Shown: positions 29,280 to 37,293 of the stretch, piece by piece | Layout of the letters: each line of letters begins with the position of its first letter | Numbering within the stretch: the stretch's first letter is position 1 | From: Hyphomonas sp. BRH_c22 | GTDB lineage: Bacteria > Pseudomonadota > Alphaproteobacteria > Caulobacterales > Hyphomonadaceae | DNA length: 64,000 nucleotides | Direction: 5' to 3' | Assembly: GCF_000961795.1 (NCBI RefSeq) | Contig: NZ_LADU01000019.1 | Span: 17,232 to 81,231 of the forward strand | Position numbers and translations under genes: made by a program | Notes under the pieces: model-generated | What the model saw: only the letters and a program-made list of their open reading frames with translations | Database searches by the model: none | What the model was told of the DNA's origin: nothing

Positions 29280-30019
29280 GCCCGGGCCTCATCCATCAGG
29301 CGGCGCATCTCGGCAATCGCCGCCGGCAGCCCGATAAAGATCGCCTCGCCCACAAGGAAGTGCCCAATATTGAGTTCGGTAATCTGCGCGATCGCTGCCA
29401 CCGGCTTGACCGTATCAAAGGTCAGCCCGTGCCCCGCCTGCGGCTCGATCCCGATACGGACGGCCTCTTCGGCGCAGGTACGGATCCGGTCCAGTTCCAG
29501 CTCGGCCAGTTTCACCTCGCCCGACTGGATGAATTCGACATACCGCCCCGTATGGAACTCGCAAATCTGCACGCCCAGCGCCTGCGCCGCATGCAGCTGC
29601 ACCATGTCGGGCTCGATAAAAAAGGACACGCGGCTGCCATTCTTGTTCAGCTGACGAACGAAATGCGCCAGATGGTTGTGCGCCCGCGCCGCATCAAGCC
29701 CGCCCTCGGTTGTCAGTTCGGCGCGCTCTTCCGGCACGAACATCGCCGTTTCCGGCTTGAACTTCAGTGCAATGTCGAGCATTTCCTCGGTCGCCGCCAT
29801 TTCCATGTTGATCGGCAGCTGCGTCGCTGTGCGTATTTCCACAAGGTCGCCATCGCGGATATGCCGGCGGTCCTCGCGCAGGTGCAGCGTAATGCCATCA
29901 GCGCCCGCCTCCGTCGCCATCAGCGCCGCGCGCATGGGATCAGGGTGCGTCCCGCCGCGCGCATTGCGGATCGTTGCCACATGATCGATGTTGACGCCGA
30001 GGCGTATTCGCCCTGCCAT
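29276..30019 (-). CDS. pdxJ: Pyridoxine 5'-phosphate synthase
   Basis: Last step of the DXP-dependent vitamin B6 pathway. 247-residue TIM barrel with [18 protein letters not shown] at the N-terminus, [16 protein letters not shown], and GHGLTFDTV. The start overlaps the pyrE stop by 1 nt (TGATG). Confidence 0.97.
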   Translation of the reverse strand: MAGRIRLGVNIDHVATIRNARGGTHPDPMRAALMATEAGADGITLHLREDRRHIRDGDLVEIRTATQLPINMEMAATEEMLDIALKFKPETAMFVPEERAELTTEGGLDAARAHNHLAHFVRQLNKNGSRVSFFIEPDMVQLHAAQALGVQICEFHTGRYVEFIQSGEVKLAELELDRIRTCAEEAVRIGIEPQAGHGLTFDTVKPVAAIAQITELNIGHFLVGEAIFIGLPAAIAEMRRLMDEARA

Positions 30020-30600
30020 CAGGCAAGGCCCCGCGAGCCCGGCTTTACGGCCTCCATCGCGGCCAGCTCAGGCGGCAGGTCATTGGCGTCATAGTCAGGA
30101 AAATCCACCGCCGCGAGCGAGACCAGTTCGCACCCGACATCGGCCTTGCCGTTCGACCGGTCGATAATGCACGCCCCGCCGACCACCTCGCCGGGCAGCC
30201 TGTCCAGCGCCTCCACGGTTTCCCGGAAGGACAGGCCCGTCGTCACGATATCTTCCGCGATCAGCACCTTCTCGCCTTCGGCAATCGCGAAACCGCGCCG
30301 GAATTGCAGCTTGCCATCCACGCGCTCGGCAAAGATCGCCCGCGCCTTCAGGTGCCGCGCCAGTTCATAGCCCGGAATGATCCCGCCCACGGCCGGCCCG
30401 GCCACCACGTCGATCCTGCCGAACCGCGCCGTCAGCTTTTCTGCCAGCGCCTTGCACAGCCGCTCCGACAGTTCGGGTTGCGAGAAGACCAGCGCCTTTT
30501 GCAGGAAGACCGGGCTGCGGCGCCCGGACGACAGGATGAAATGGCCCTCCAGCAAGGCTCCGGCCTCACGGAACACCGCGAGCACGTCTTCATTCGTCAT
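30019..30600 (-). CDS. pyrE: Orotate phosphoribosyltransferase
   Basis: Converts orotate and PRPP to OMP. 193 residues: [20 protein letters not shown] at the N-terminus, [15 protein letters not shown], and the PRPP-binding [16 protein letters not shown]. The start overlaps the rsh 3' end by 11 bp. Confidence 0.96.
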   Translation of the reverse strand: MTNEDVLAVFREAGALLEGHFILSSGRRSPVFLQKALVFSQPELSERLCKALAEKLTARFGRIDVVAGPAVGGIIPGYELARHLKARAIFAERVDGKLQFRRGFAIAEGEKVLIAEDIVTTGLSFRETVEALDRLPGEVVGGACIIDRSNGKADVGCELVSLAAVDFPDYDANDLPPELAAMEAVKPGSRGLA

Positions 30601-32854
30601 CTTCGACCTCCTGATCGCGCACCGCCCGGTCCACCACGGCCAGGGATCGGAGCGCCGCGAGTATCTGCGACAGGCGCTTCAGGTCTTCAACCTCGATTTC
30701 CATCACCAGTTCGGTGAAATCGGCATGGCGCTCTTGCGTCGCGATGCGCGTGATATTGCCATTCGCCTGCGCCACGGCGGCGCACAGCTTGGCCAGGACG
30801 CCTTTTTCGTTCGACGCATTGACGCGGATCCGCCCCACGGCCACTGCGCCGGTCTTGGCGAGTTCCGTCCATTTCAGATCGACCCATAGCTCGGGATGGT
30901 CGTCATATTCGGCCAGTTTCGGGCAGCTCGCGACATGCACGACAAGGCCCTTGTCGGGCTCCTGCACGCCCATGATCCGGTCCCCCGGCAACGGGCAGCA
31001 GCACTGGCCCAGATGCAGCGTCACGCCGGGCATCAGGTCTTCCCCCGACACCAGCAGCCGCGCATGCTCATTGTCCAGTCGCAGCTTGTTCTCGTCGTCA
31101 AAGCGTTCGACGCGATAGCCGGGGAAGGCCGCTTCCATGATGTCCGCTGACGAGATCCGGCCACGCCCGACCGCCTCGGCCATTTCCTCGCGGGTCTGGA
31201 ACCCGGCAAGCTGCGCCGTATGGGTCATCTTCACGTCGATCGGATCTATCCCCGCGCGCCGCAGCGCCATGTTGATCAAGCCTTCGCCAAGGCGCCGGAA
31301 CTGCATCTGGTCACGCTCGCGCACAAGGCGGCGGATGGCAGAGCGCGCCCGCCCGGTGATCGTCATGGCTTCCCAGCCGACAACCGGCGCCGCCACCTTG
31401 CCGCGCAGGATATCCACCACGTCACCATTCTTCAGTGGGCGGCGCAGTGACTTCACCTCGCCATTTATCCGTGCACCAATCGCCGTATCCCCCACCGCCG
31501 AGTGAACGGCATAGGCAAAGTCCAGCGGCATGGCGCCTGCCGGCAGGATGATCAGCTTGCCCTTCGGGCTGAACGCGAACACATGCTCGCGGTACATTTC
31601 CAGCTTGGCATGTTCGAGAAACTCGCTTGCGTCGGCCCCGTCCTGGATCAGCTCGGCAAATGCTTCCAGGTTGGCGGCCGGGTCAAGGCCCGCCGCACGG
31701 GCGGACTCTGCATCAAAGCCATAGGACTTGTTCTTGTAGCCCCAGTGGGCCGCAACGCCGAACTCGGCAGTCTTGTCCATCGCTTCGGTGCGGATCTGCA
31801 GCTCCACGCGGCGATTGCCCGAGGCGCGCACCGTCGTGTGCAGCGAAGCATAGCCATTCGGCTTGGGCACCGAGATATAGTCGCGGAACCGGTCCGGAAT
31901 GCAGGCCCACAGCGTGTGAACCTCGCCCAGCACGCGGTAGCAATCGTCGACATCCTTCACCACGATACGGAACGCAAACAGGTCAGCCACGTCGCGGAAC
32001 GAAATCGACTTGCGCTCCAGCTTGCGCCACAGCGAATAGGGCTGCTTCCGGCGTCCCTTGATCTTGGCCTGGATGCCCGAAATGTCCATGAGTTGTTGCA
32101 GATCGCTCTCGATACGCCCGAGATCGTCGGCATTCTCGCGTTCCAGTTCTTCCTGGCGGTAGAGGATCGCACGCCGCGCTTCGGGATTGAGTTCCTCGAA
32201 GGCAAGGTCTTCCATTTCGGCGGCAAGCGAGTAGAGGCCCACACGACGCGCCAGCGGGGCATAAATGTCCATCGTTTCGCGCGCTGTGCGGTCGCGGCTC
32301 TCGGCCTTCTTGCGATGCTTGAGGGTGCGCATGTTGTGCAAACGGTCCGCCAGCTTCACCAGCAGCACGCGCAGGTCGCTCGTCGTGGCCAGGATGAATT
32401 TCTGGAAGTTCTCGGCCTGCGCCGATTCCTTGGACGAATATTCCAGCGCGTCCAGCTTGGTGACACCGTCGACCAGTTCGGCCACATCCGCGCCAAAGCG
32501 CACTTCGATGTCGCCAATGTCGATGCCGGTGTCTTCCACCACATCGTGCAGTAGGCCGGCCACGATGGTCACCTCGTCGAGGCGCACGTCGGCGAGCAGG
32601 CTGGCCACTTCCACGGGGTGGGAATAATAGGCATCGCCGGAATCGCGCGTCTGCGAGCCGTGATGCAGCTTGGCGAAATCATAGGCCGCGCCCAGCAGTT
32701 CGGATTTGACGCGGGGGTGATAGGCCCGCACTTTCGCGATCAGCTCTTCGCGTAACAGCACGTGGCGGTGCTCAGCCTGATTTTCAGTCGAAACTTCCGT
32801 GCCAGCCACCTCGCCAGCCCCTTTGTCCTTCGCGGAAAGGGCGCTGCCGTCCAT
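30590..32854 (-). CDS. rsh: Bifunctional (p)ppGpp synthetase/hydrolase (RelA/SpoT homologue)
   Basis: Single long RSH enzyme that makes and degrades (p)ppGpp. 754 residues: HD hydrolase domain with SHPVEVA (His79) and LLHDVVEDT (His-Asp103-104), so hydrolase is probably active; synthetase domain about 260-380 with [19 protein letters not shown] and VELQIRT; TGS domain about 425-490 ([18 protein letters not shown]); a Cys-rich helical/zinc region with [10 protein letters not shown]; and a C-terminal ACT domain. It sits directly after rpoZ, as in many Proteobacteria. Confidence 0.95.
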   Translation of the reverse strand: MDGSALSAKDKGAGEVAGTEVSTENQAEHRHVLLREELIAKVRAYHPRVKSELLGAAYDFAKLHHGSQTRDSGDAYYSHPVEVASLLADVRLDEVTIVAGLLHDVVEDTGIDIGDIEVRFGADVAELVDGVTKLDALEYSSKESAQAENFQKFILATTSDLRVLLVKLADRLHNMRTLKHRKKAESRDRTARETMDIYAPLARRVGLYSLAAEMEDLAFEELNPEARRAILYRQEELERENADDLGRIESDLQQLMDISGIQAKIKGRRKQPYSLWRKLERKSISFRDVADLFAFRIVVKDVDDCYRVLGEVHTLWACIPDRFRDYISVPKPNGYASLHTTVRASGNRRVELQIRTEAMDKTAEFGVAAHWGYKNKSYGFDAESARAAGLDPAANLEAFAELIQDGADASEFLEHAKLEMYREHVFAFSPKGKLIILPAGAMPLDFAYAVHSAVGDTAIGARINGEVKSLRRPLKNGDVVDILRGKVAAPVVGWEAMTITGRARSAIRRLVRERDQMQFRRLGEGLINMALRRAGIDPIDVKMTHTAQLAGFQTREEMAEAVGRGRISSADIMEAAFPGYRVERFDDENKLRLDNEHARLLVSGEDLMPGVTLHLGQCCCPLPGDRIMGVQEPDKGLVVHVASCPKLAEYDDHPELWVDLKWTELAKTGAVAVGRIRVNASNEKGVLAKLCAAVAQANGNITRIATQERHADFTELVMEIEVEDLKRLSQILAALRSLAVVDRAVRDQEVEDDE

Positions 32855-32862
32855 GGAGCCTC

Positions 32863-33213
32863 CTAGAGCCGGTCGTCGCGTCCGGACTCGATTTCAGCCT
32901 GATAGGCGCGCATTACGTCGTCTTCGGTGGCTGCCGGGCCAGACATCAGGGCGATGCGATCGGCTTCGCGTTCGCTTTCCTCGCTCGGACGCACTTCCTG
33001 CAGGTTGGAGATCATCGCTTCCTTGACCAGCTTCAGGTCAACCGACTCTTCCGCAATCTCGCGCAGCGACACGACCGGATCCTTGTCATTGTCCCGATCC
33101 ACCGTGAGGGGCGAGCCTTCGCGGATCATGCGTGCGCGGTGCGCGGCGAGCAGGACAAGCTCGAAACGGTTTGGCACTTTCTGGATGCAGTCTTCGACGG
33201 TCACTCGGGCCAT
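32863..33213 (-). CDS. rpoZ: RNA polymerase omega subunit
   Basis: Assembly subunit of RNA polymerase, 116 residues. [30 protein letters not shown] is the conserved core; the C-terminal half is a variable acidic tail. It lies 8 bp before rsh and is the first gene of the minus-strand cluster; the 150-bp gap upstream separates it from the divergent NYN gene. Confidence 0.95.
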   Translation of the reverse strand: MARVTVEDCIQKVPNRFELVLLAAHRARMIREGSPLTVDRDNDKDPVVSLREIAEESVDLKLVKEAMISNLQEVRPSEESEREADRIALMSGPAATEDDVMRAYQAEIESGRDDRL

Positions 33214-33364
33214 GGGCAGTCAATCTCCTTGAAGCCGACCCTTATATGCAGTGCAGCAAGCTGGCGCAACCCGGCTATTGCGCCTGAAACGCAGCCTGAG
33301 TATGCCAGTCATATAAGAAATTTCGGCGTTTTATTAGCCGCAAGCCTAAATCATCGGAGGAATA

Positions 33365-33940
33365 ATGCCAATGGCCTTTTACAAGGACGAGCGCATTGCA
33401 CTGTTTATTGACGGGGCGAACCTGTATTCAGCCGCCCGCGCCGTGGGCCTGGAGATCGATTTCCGCAAGCTTTTGAAGGAATTCCAGGGCAAGGGCCGCC
33501 TGCTCAGGGCCAATTACTACACCGCCCTGGTCGAAACCGACGAATACAGCCCGATCCGGCCCCTCGTCGACTGGCTGGCCTATAATGGCTACACAGTCAT
33601 CAAGAAGCCCGCGCGGGAGTTCACCGACCGCGAAGGCCGCAAACGCGTTCGCGGCAGCATGGATGTCGAACTGGCCGTCGACATGCTCGAAACCGCCCGC
33701 AATATCGATCACATCGTCCTGTTCAGCGGAAACGGTGATTTCCGCCGCGCTGTCGAGGCGGTGAAGGCGCGCGGCGTGCGTGTGTCTGTCGTTTCCACAG
33801 TTGCCTCCAATCCGCCGATGATCTCGGACGACCTGCGCCGCGAAGCCGACAATTTCATCGACCTGGAAGACCTCGGCGAACTCGTCGCCCGCCCCCGGCA
33901 GGGATTTTCCGGCGATGAACAGGGCGACGACGAGGACTGA
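33365..33940 (+). CDS. NYN-domain (LabA/DUF88-like, PIN fold) protein
   Basis: 191 residues of the NYN group, PIN-like predicted ribonucleases. Acidic motifs are ALFIDGANLYSAA near the N-terminus, GSMDVELAVDM in the middle, and IVLFSGNGDFRRAVEAVKARG, with the C-terminal IDLEDLGELV. A GGAGG lies 4 nt before the ATG at 33365 and 10 nt before a second ATG at 33371; either could be used. Monocistronic. Confidence 0.85.
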   Translation: MPMAFYKDERIALFIDGANLYSAARAVGLEIDFRKLLKEFQGKGRLLRANYYTALVETDEYSPIRPLVDWLAYNGYTVIKKPAREFTDREGRKRVRGSMDVELAVDMLETARNIDHIVLFSGNGDFRRAVEAVKARGVRVSVVSTVASNPPMISDDLRREADNFIDLEDLGELVARPRQGFSGDEQGDDED

Positions 33941-33955
33941 TCCCCACGCCCGAAG

Positions 33956-34012
33956 GCTCATCCGGAGCGAAGCCTGTCCCTGCGCAGGCAGGGATCGAAG
34001 GACGAGCCGGGC
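33956..34012 (+). repeat. REP-like palindromic repeat, copy B
   Basis: 57 bp, one base different from copy A at 18269-18325 (GCTCATCCGG here, GCTCATCCTG there). It follows the NYN gene by 15 bp. This copy lacks the exact CT core context of the IS110 target because of that substitution. Confidence 0.8.
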
Positions 34013-34111
34013 GAATCCCGCCCTCCCCGCGTCCGTCTCCACCACGATAGCCCAAGGCGCACAGCAGATCCCGCCCCGCTTGTCCCACAGGCCCCCGGCC
34101 GGGCGTATAAT

Positions 34112-34290
34112 GGCCGGGCCGCGCGGGTGCCCGCCTGCGCGGTCACCTGTAACTGGCGCGGGATGAAGGGCAGAAGGTGCGCACCTTCCAACCTTTCAGA
34201 CCAACAGACTGAAAACGCGTGCCCGGAGCTTTCCTCCCGCGCACTTTTTCCCGAGGAAACCGGATGGCTCCCGCCAGTCCGGCTTTTCCT
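34112..34290 (+). ncRNA. Candidate structured non-coding RNA in a 357-bp gene-free gap
   Basis: A perfect TATAAT at 34106-34111 is followed by nested complementary segments. CCGCGC (34119)/GCGCGG (34137) forms a first hairpin. GCGCGGGA (34156)/TCCCGCGC (34235) closes a domain that contains GGGCA (34168)/TGCCC (34220) and, inside it, hairpins GAAGGT-GCGC-ACCTTC (34173-34188) and TTTCAG/CTGAAA (34194-34214). A T5 tract follows at 34245. A strong terminator-like hairpin ends at 34290. No protein is supported here. It does not match 4.5S, 6S, tmRNA or RNase P motifs that I know. The -35 is poor (TTGTCC, 20-bp spacing). Confidence 0.4.
34254..34290. terminator. Bidirectional intrinsic terminator
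   Basis: AGGAAA/TTTCCT and CCGGA/TCCGG plus TGGC/GCCA form one long hairpin with A-rich left and T-rich right flanks, as expected for a terminator working in both directions. It lies 8 bp beyond the stop of the minus-strand gene at 34298 and would end a plus-strand transcript from the candidate RNA. Confidence 0.6.
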
Positions 34291-34297
34291 GCTGCGC

Positions 34298-35005
34298 CTA
34301 ACCCGCCTTGATGCCGAGTGCAAGCCTGTCGGCCTCACCCATGAGGCGCGCCCGGACCTGTTCAGAATCTGCGCCGAAATAGGCATCTGAAACCATGTTC
34401 AGGCCATTGAGAAAATCGGTCGCGACGCGAGTCATGTCTGCCGGACTGGCAGTATCGCCAGGGTCACGTGATGCCAGCGCCGTCAGCCCAGCCAGCACGA
34501 TCCGCTCATGAACGGCCGGTGGCCAGGCATCCTTGTTCGCGATCAGGTACTGGCTGCAGAAGTCTGCAAACGCCGTCTGGCTGAACAGCCACTTCTCGTT
34601 CACCTCCCAGAAATAGTCCGCCGTATGGACCAGTTCCGGATCGGCGCCGCGCGGCACCACGGCCGCGGCAACCCGCTCCAGCCATTTTGCCCGCGATGCC
34701 GACGGAATGGACGCCGTGATGATGTGCGCGACGGCATAGACCGGCACATCGTCCAGCTGCTCGGGCGTATGGTCGGCGAGATACTGATCGAAGGCGGGCT
34801 GCGAATGGGCTTTCGTCACGATATGCGACATCACTGTCTGCATACCGGCCGCATCAGGGCCCGGCTGCGAAGGTGACGCGGACGCCGGCGCATTGGCAGC
34901 GCCCTGTCCGGTTCCCCGTTTCCTGACGGAATTATAGATGATCACAACTGCAACAAGTACCGCGGCAGCGATTGCGGCGACCACGCCAAAGCCAGGATTT
35001 TCCAT
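34298..35005 (-). CDS. Hypothetical membrane-anchored protein
   Basis: 235 residues, not recognised. One N-terminal membrane helix (about 7-25, GVVAAIAAAVLVAVVIIY), then a low-complexity Ala/Ser/Pro linker (about 35-55), then a soluble, mostly helical domain of about 180 residues with several tryptophans (KWLERVAAAVVP, YFWEVNEKWLF). Topology suggests a cytoplasmic or periplasmic domain tethered to the inner membrane. It ends at the bidirectional terminator. Confidence 0.65.
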   Translation of the reverse strand: MENPGFGVVAAIAAAVLVAVVIIYNSVRKRGTGQGAANAPASASPSQPGPDAAGMQTVMSHIVTKAHSQPAFDQYLADHTPEQLDDVPVYAVAHIITASIPSASRAKWLERVAAAVVPRGADPELVHTADYFWEVNEKWLFSQTAFADFCSQYLIANKDAWPPAVHERIVLAGLTALASRDPGDTASPADMTRVATDFLNGLNMVSDAYFGADSEQVRARLMGEADRLALGIKAG

Positions 35006-35067
35006 GCCTGTTCTCCTCTTTCAACCACCTTCGGCAGCTAACGGAGGAATCTTAACATAGGAAAAAC

Positions 35068-35424
35068 CTATCGGCCCGAACGCGGCCTGATATAAACCAC
35101 GCCCGGCTTGCGCCACGCCTGCACCACGGTCAGCAGTCCCCACACCCAGTCCGCGACCAGCACAAGGAAGCCGATCCCGCTGAACGGGATAAGGAGCACG
35201 CCAATGGGCAGCAGGACGAGCTGTATGATTGCCGTGCCGAAGCGTCCCACGAAAAACGTGCCGACGCCCGGGATCAGGAAATTCAGGATGAACGCAATGA
35301 ACTTGAACGTGCCCTTGGTCGCGCCCACTGCGACACGACCTGCCACCTGGCCAACACCTGGACGCTGCGCAATCAACTGGTCTCTCTCATATTCGCTTGT
35401 TGGATAATCACTCATAAAGCCCAT
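35068..35424 (-). CDS. Small membrane protein, unknown function
   Basis: 118 residues. A polar N-terminus is followed by two hydrophobic hairpins (about 42-62 FIAFILNFLIPGVGTFFVGRFG and 64-100), resembling the small two-helix families such as YqaE/Pmp3 or TM2 without a clear match. An alternative ATG lies at 35415. It is 62 bp downstream of the membrane-anchored hypothetical gene and on the same strand. Confidence 0.6.
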   Translation of the reverse strand: MGFMSDYPTSEYERDQLIAQRPGVGQVAGRVAVGATKGTFKFIAFILNFLIPGVGTFFVGRFGTAIIQLVLLPIGVLLIPFSGIGFLVLVADWVWGLLTVVQAWRKPGVVYIRPRSGR

Positions 35425-35468
35425 GTGGCCCCGTTAACCCAGTCCTTCAATGCCTGCGCGAGATGAAA

Positions 35469-37040
35469 TCACCGCGCGGGCACATGTGCCGCAATCAGCT
35501 GCGGCCCCTCCGCCGCAAAGGCCCGCGCCAGCGCCGCGTCAAAGGCCTCCGCCGTGTCCACCGCCACCGCCGGCACACCCATGCTTTGCGACAGGGCCAC
35601 CCAGTCGATTTCCGGCTGGTCGAGTTCCAGCATGCTCTTCGCCGTGGGGCCCGGATTGCCGGCGCCCGTGCGCGCCAGCTCGATATTCAGGATACGGTAG
35701 GAATGGTTGACGAACACGACCGTCACCACATTGGCCCCCTCCCGCGCCATGCTCCACAGCGCCTGGTTGGTGTACATGGCCGCGCCGTCCCCGGTCAGGC
35801 ACAGCACTTTCCTCTCCTTCGCCGCCAGCGCCGCCCCCAGCGCCAGCGGCATGCCCTGCCCGATGGCACCGCCCGTCAGCATCATCCAGTCATGCGGCCT
35901 GGCCTTCTGCGTCATCAGGAAGGCGGGCAGTCCGTTCGACACGCCATCATCCGACACGAAACTCCCCTCCGGCAGGTGGCGCGCAATCGACGCGCCCACA
36001 CTTGCCGCATTCAGCGCCCCGGCTGGCGTGCCCGGCTGCTCCAGCGCGGCAAACGGCGCCGCCTCCTTTGCGCCCAGCCCGTCAGCCAGCGCGCCAAGGA
36101 TGGCTGCGCTGTCGCTTTCCGGTCCGCCCACAATCATCGTGGCGCACCCTTCCGGCACCAGCACGCTCGGCTTGCCCGGATAGGCAAAGAAGGCCACCGG
36201 CACCTGCGTGCCCGCCACCAGCATCAGGTCACAGCCTTCAAGGTCGGCCATCGCGCCCTCGGCAAAATACTGCATCCGGTCGGGAATGAACCGCCCCGCC
36301 CCGCGCGCCTGGCGCGGGAAGAACGTGTCGGTCATCACGCGCACACCGGCCGCCTTCAGCCGCGCGGCAATCGCAAGTCCGCCTTCCGTCAGCGCCGTGC
36401 CGCTGATCAGCACCATCGGCTTCTTCGCGGCCCTGATCGCCGCCACCGCCGCATCGACCCGCTGGGCATCCGGCTTGCGCAGCATCGGCCGCGCGCGTTT
36501 CGTCCCTGGCTTGCCGCCTTCCAGCCAGGCCGTGTCCGCCGGCAGGATCAGCGCCGCAGGCCCGGTAACCGGCGACAGGCTCGCCTCCCACGCCTCAGCG
36601 GCCAGCTCGCCCGCCGTTTCCGCCCGGTCAGCCGATTTGATCCACACCGAATTTGGCCCCGCCATGCCCCTTATGTCGGACGCAAGCGGCGCATCGTAAC
36701 GCTGGTGGGGCACCGCATGGTCGCCGATCACGTTGACCATGGGCGTCCAGGCCCGGCGCGCATTGTGGATGTTCGCCCCAGCGTTCAGGTAACCCGCGCC
36801 AAGGTGCAGCAGCGTCATCGCCGGTCCGCCCGCCACACGTGCAAACCCGTCCGCCGCCCCCGTCGCCACGCCTTCGAACAGGCACAGGACGGAATGGATC
36901 CGCGGCTCATGGTCCAGCGCCGTCACGAGATGCATCTCGGACGTGCCGGGATTGGCGAAACACGCCGAGACGCCATGATCAGCCAGGGTCGAGACCAGGG
37001 CTTCCGCGCCCGTCATGTTACGTTCAGCCGAATTGCGCAT
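35469..37040 (-). CDS. Acetolactate-synthase-like ThDP-dependent enzyme
   Basis: 523-residue thiamine-diphosphate enzyme with the three-domain POX/decarboxylase fold. The N-terminal domain has FANPGTSEMHLV and the activating Glu in CLFEGVATGAADGFARV. The C-terminal domain has the cofactor motif GDGAAMYTNQALWSMA with the distal Asn in VVFVNHSY. It is shorter than catabolic or biosynthetic AHAS (about 560-590) and has no small-subunit gene beside it, so it may be a benzoylformate- or 2-oxo-acid decarboxylase-like enzyme. The ATG at 37040 follows AGGAC. Confidence 0.82.
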   Translation of the reverse strand: MRNSAERNMTGAEALVSTLADHGVSACFANPGTSEMHLVTALDHEPRIHSVLCLFEGVATGAADGFARVAGGPAMTLLHLGAGYLNAGANIHNARRAWTPMVNVIGDHAVPHQRYDAPLASDIRGMAGPNSVWIKSADRAETAGELAAEAWEASLSPVTGPAALILPADTAWLEGGKPGTKRARPMLRKPDAQRVDAAVAAIRAAKKPMVLISGTALTEGGLAIAARLKAAGVRVMTDTFFPRQARGAGRFIPDRMQYFAEGAMADLEGCDLMLVAGTQVPVAFFAYPGKPSVLVPEGCATMIVGGPESDSAAILGALADGLGAKEAAPFAALEQPGTPAGALNAASVGASIARHLPEGSFVSDDGVSNGLPAFLMTQKARPHDWMMLTGGAIGQGMPLALGAALAAKERKVLCLTGDGAAMYTNQALWSMAREGANVVTVVFVNHSYRILNIELARTGAGNPGPTAKSMLELDQPEIDWVALSQSMGVPAVAVDTAEAFDAALARAFAAEGPQLIAAHVPAR

Positions 37041-37101
37041 TATTGTCCTGCCCTTTATTGTTTCAGCGCTTGTCTAGCGCGTTCGCCCAGAGGGTCAAAG
37101 C

Positions 37102-37164
37102 GGGACGGATCGCAAAGGCCGTGGCAGACGTGGTGTTCTTGGCGGCAACTTTGCGATCCGTCCC
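37102..37164. repeat. Perfect 16-bp inverted repeat (stem-loop)
   Basis: GGGACGGATCGCAAAG at 37102 is exactly complementary to CTTTGCGATCCGTCCC at 37149, with a 31-nt loop. It lies in the 253-bp gap between the ligase gene and the ThDP enzyme gene, both on the minus strand. It has no T-run on either side, so it is not a simple intrinsic terminator. Confidence 0.7.
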
Positions 37165-37187
37165 TCAGCCAGAGGGGATCTGGCTGA
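37165..37187. repeat. Perfect 9-bp inverted repeat adjoining the first
   Basis: TCAGCCAGA-GGGGA-TCTGGCTGA begins on the base after the previous stem-loop ends. The two would stack coaxially in RNA or form cruciforms in DNA. Confidence 0.65.
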
Positions 37188-37293
37188 AGCCGCCGGGATG
37201 GACGGGCGACTCCAGAGTCAGTCTAGGAAAAGGTAAACAGAATTGCGACGCCCGAATCGCAAAAAATGAGACAAGAGTCACAAATTTTCGGGA

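Noticed and set aside
34112..34290. 4.5S, 6S, tmRNA or RNase P RNA
   Set aside because: None of the expected conserved sequences (GGAAGGAAGCAGCC-type loop, GGTTCGAATCC, GAGGAAAGTCCGGGCTCC) was seen.
35463..37187. Long plus-strand open frame (574 codons) opposite the ThDP enzyme
   Set aside because: Shadow frame; the ThDP enzyme's motifs decide the coding strand.
37041..37293. TPP riboswitch before the ThDP-enzyme gene
   Set aside because: No CTGAGA core or matching THI-box elements were found in the gap.
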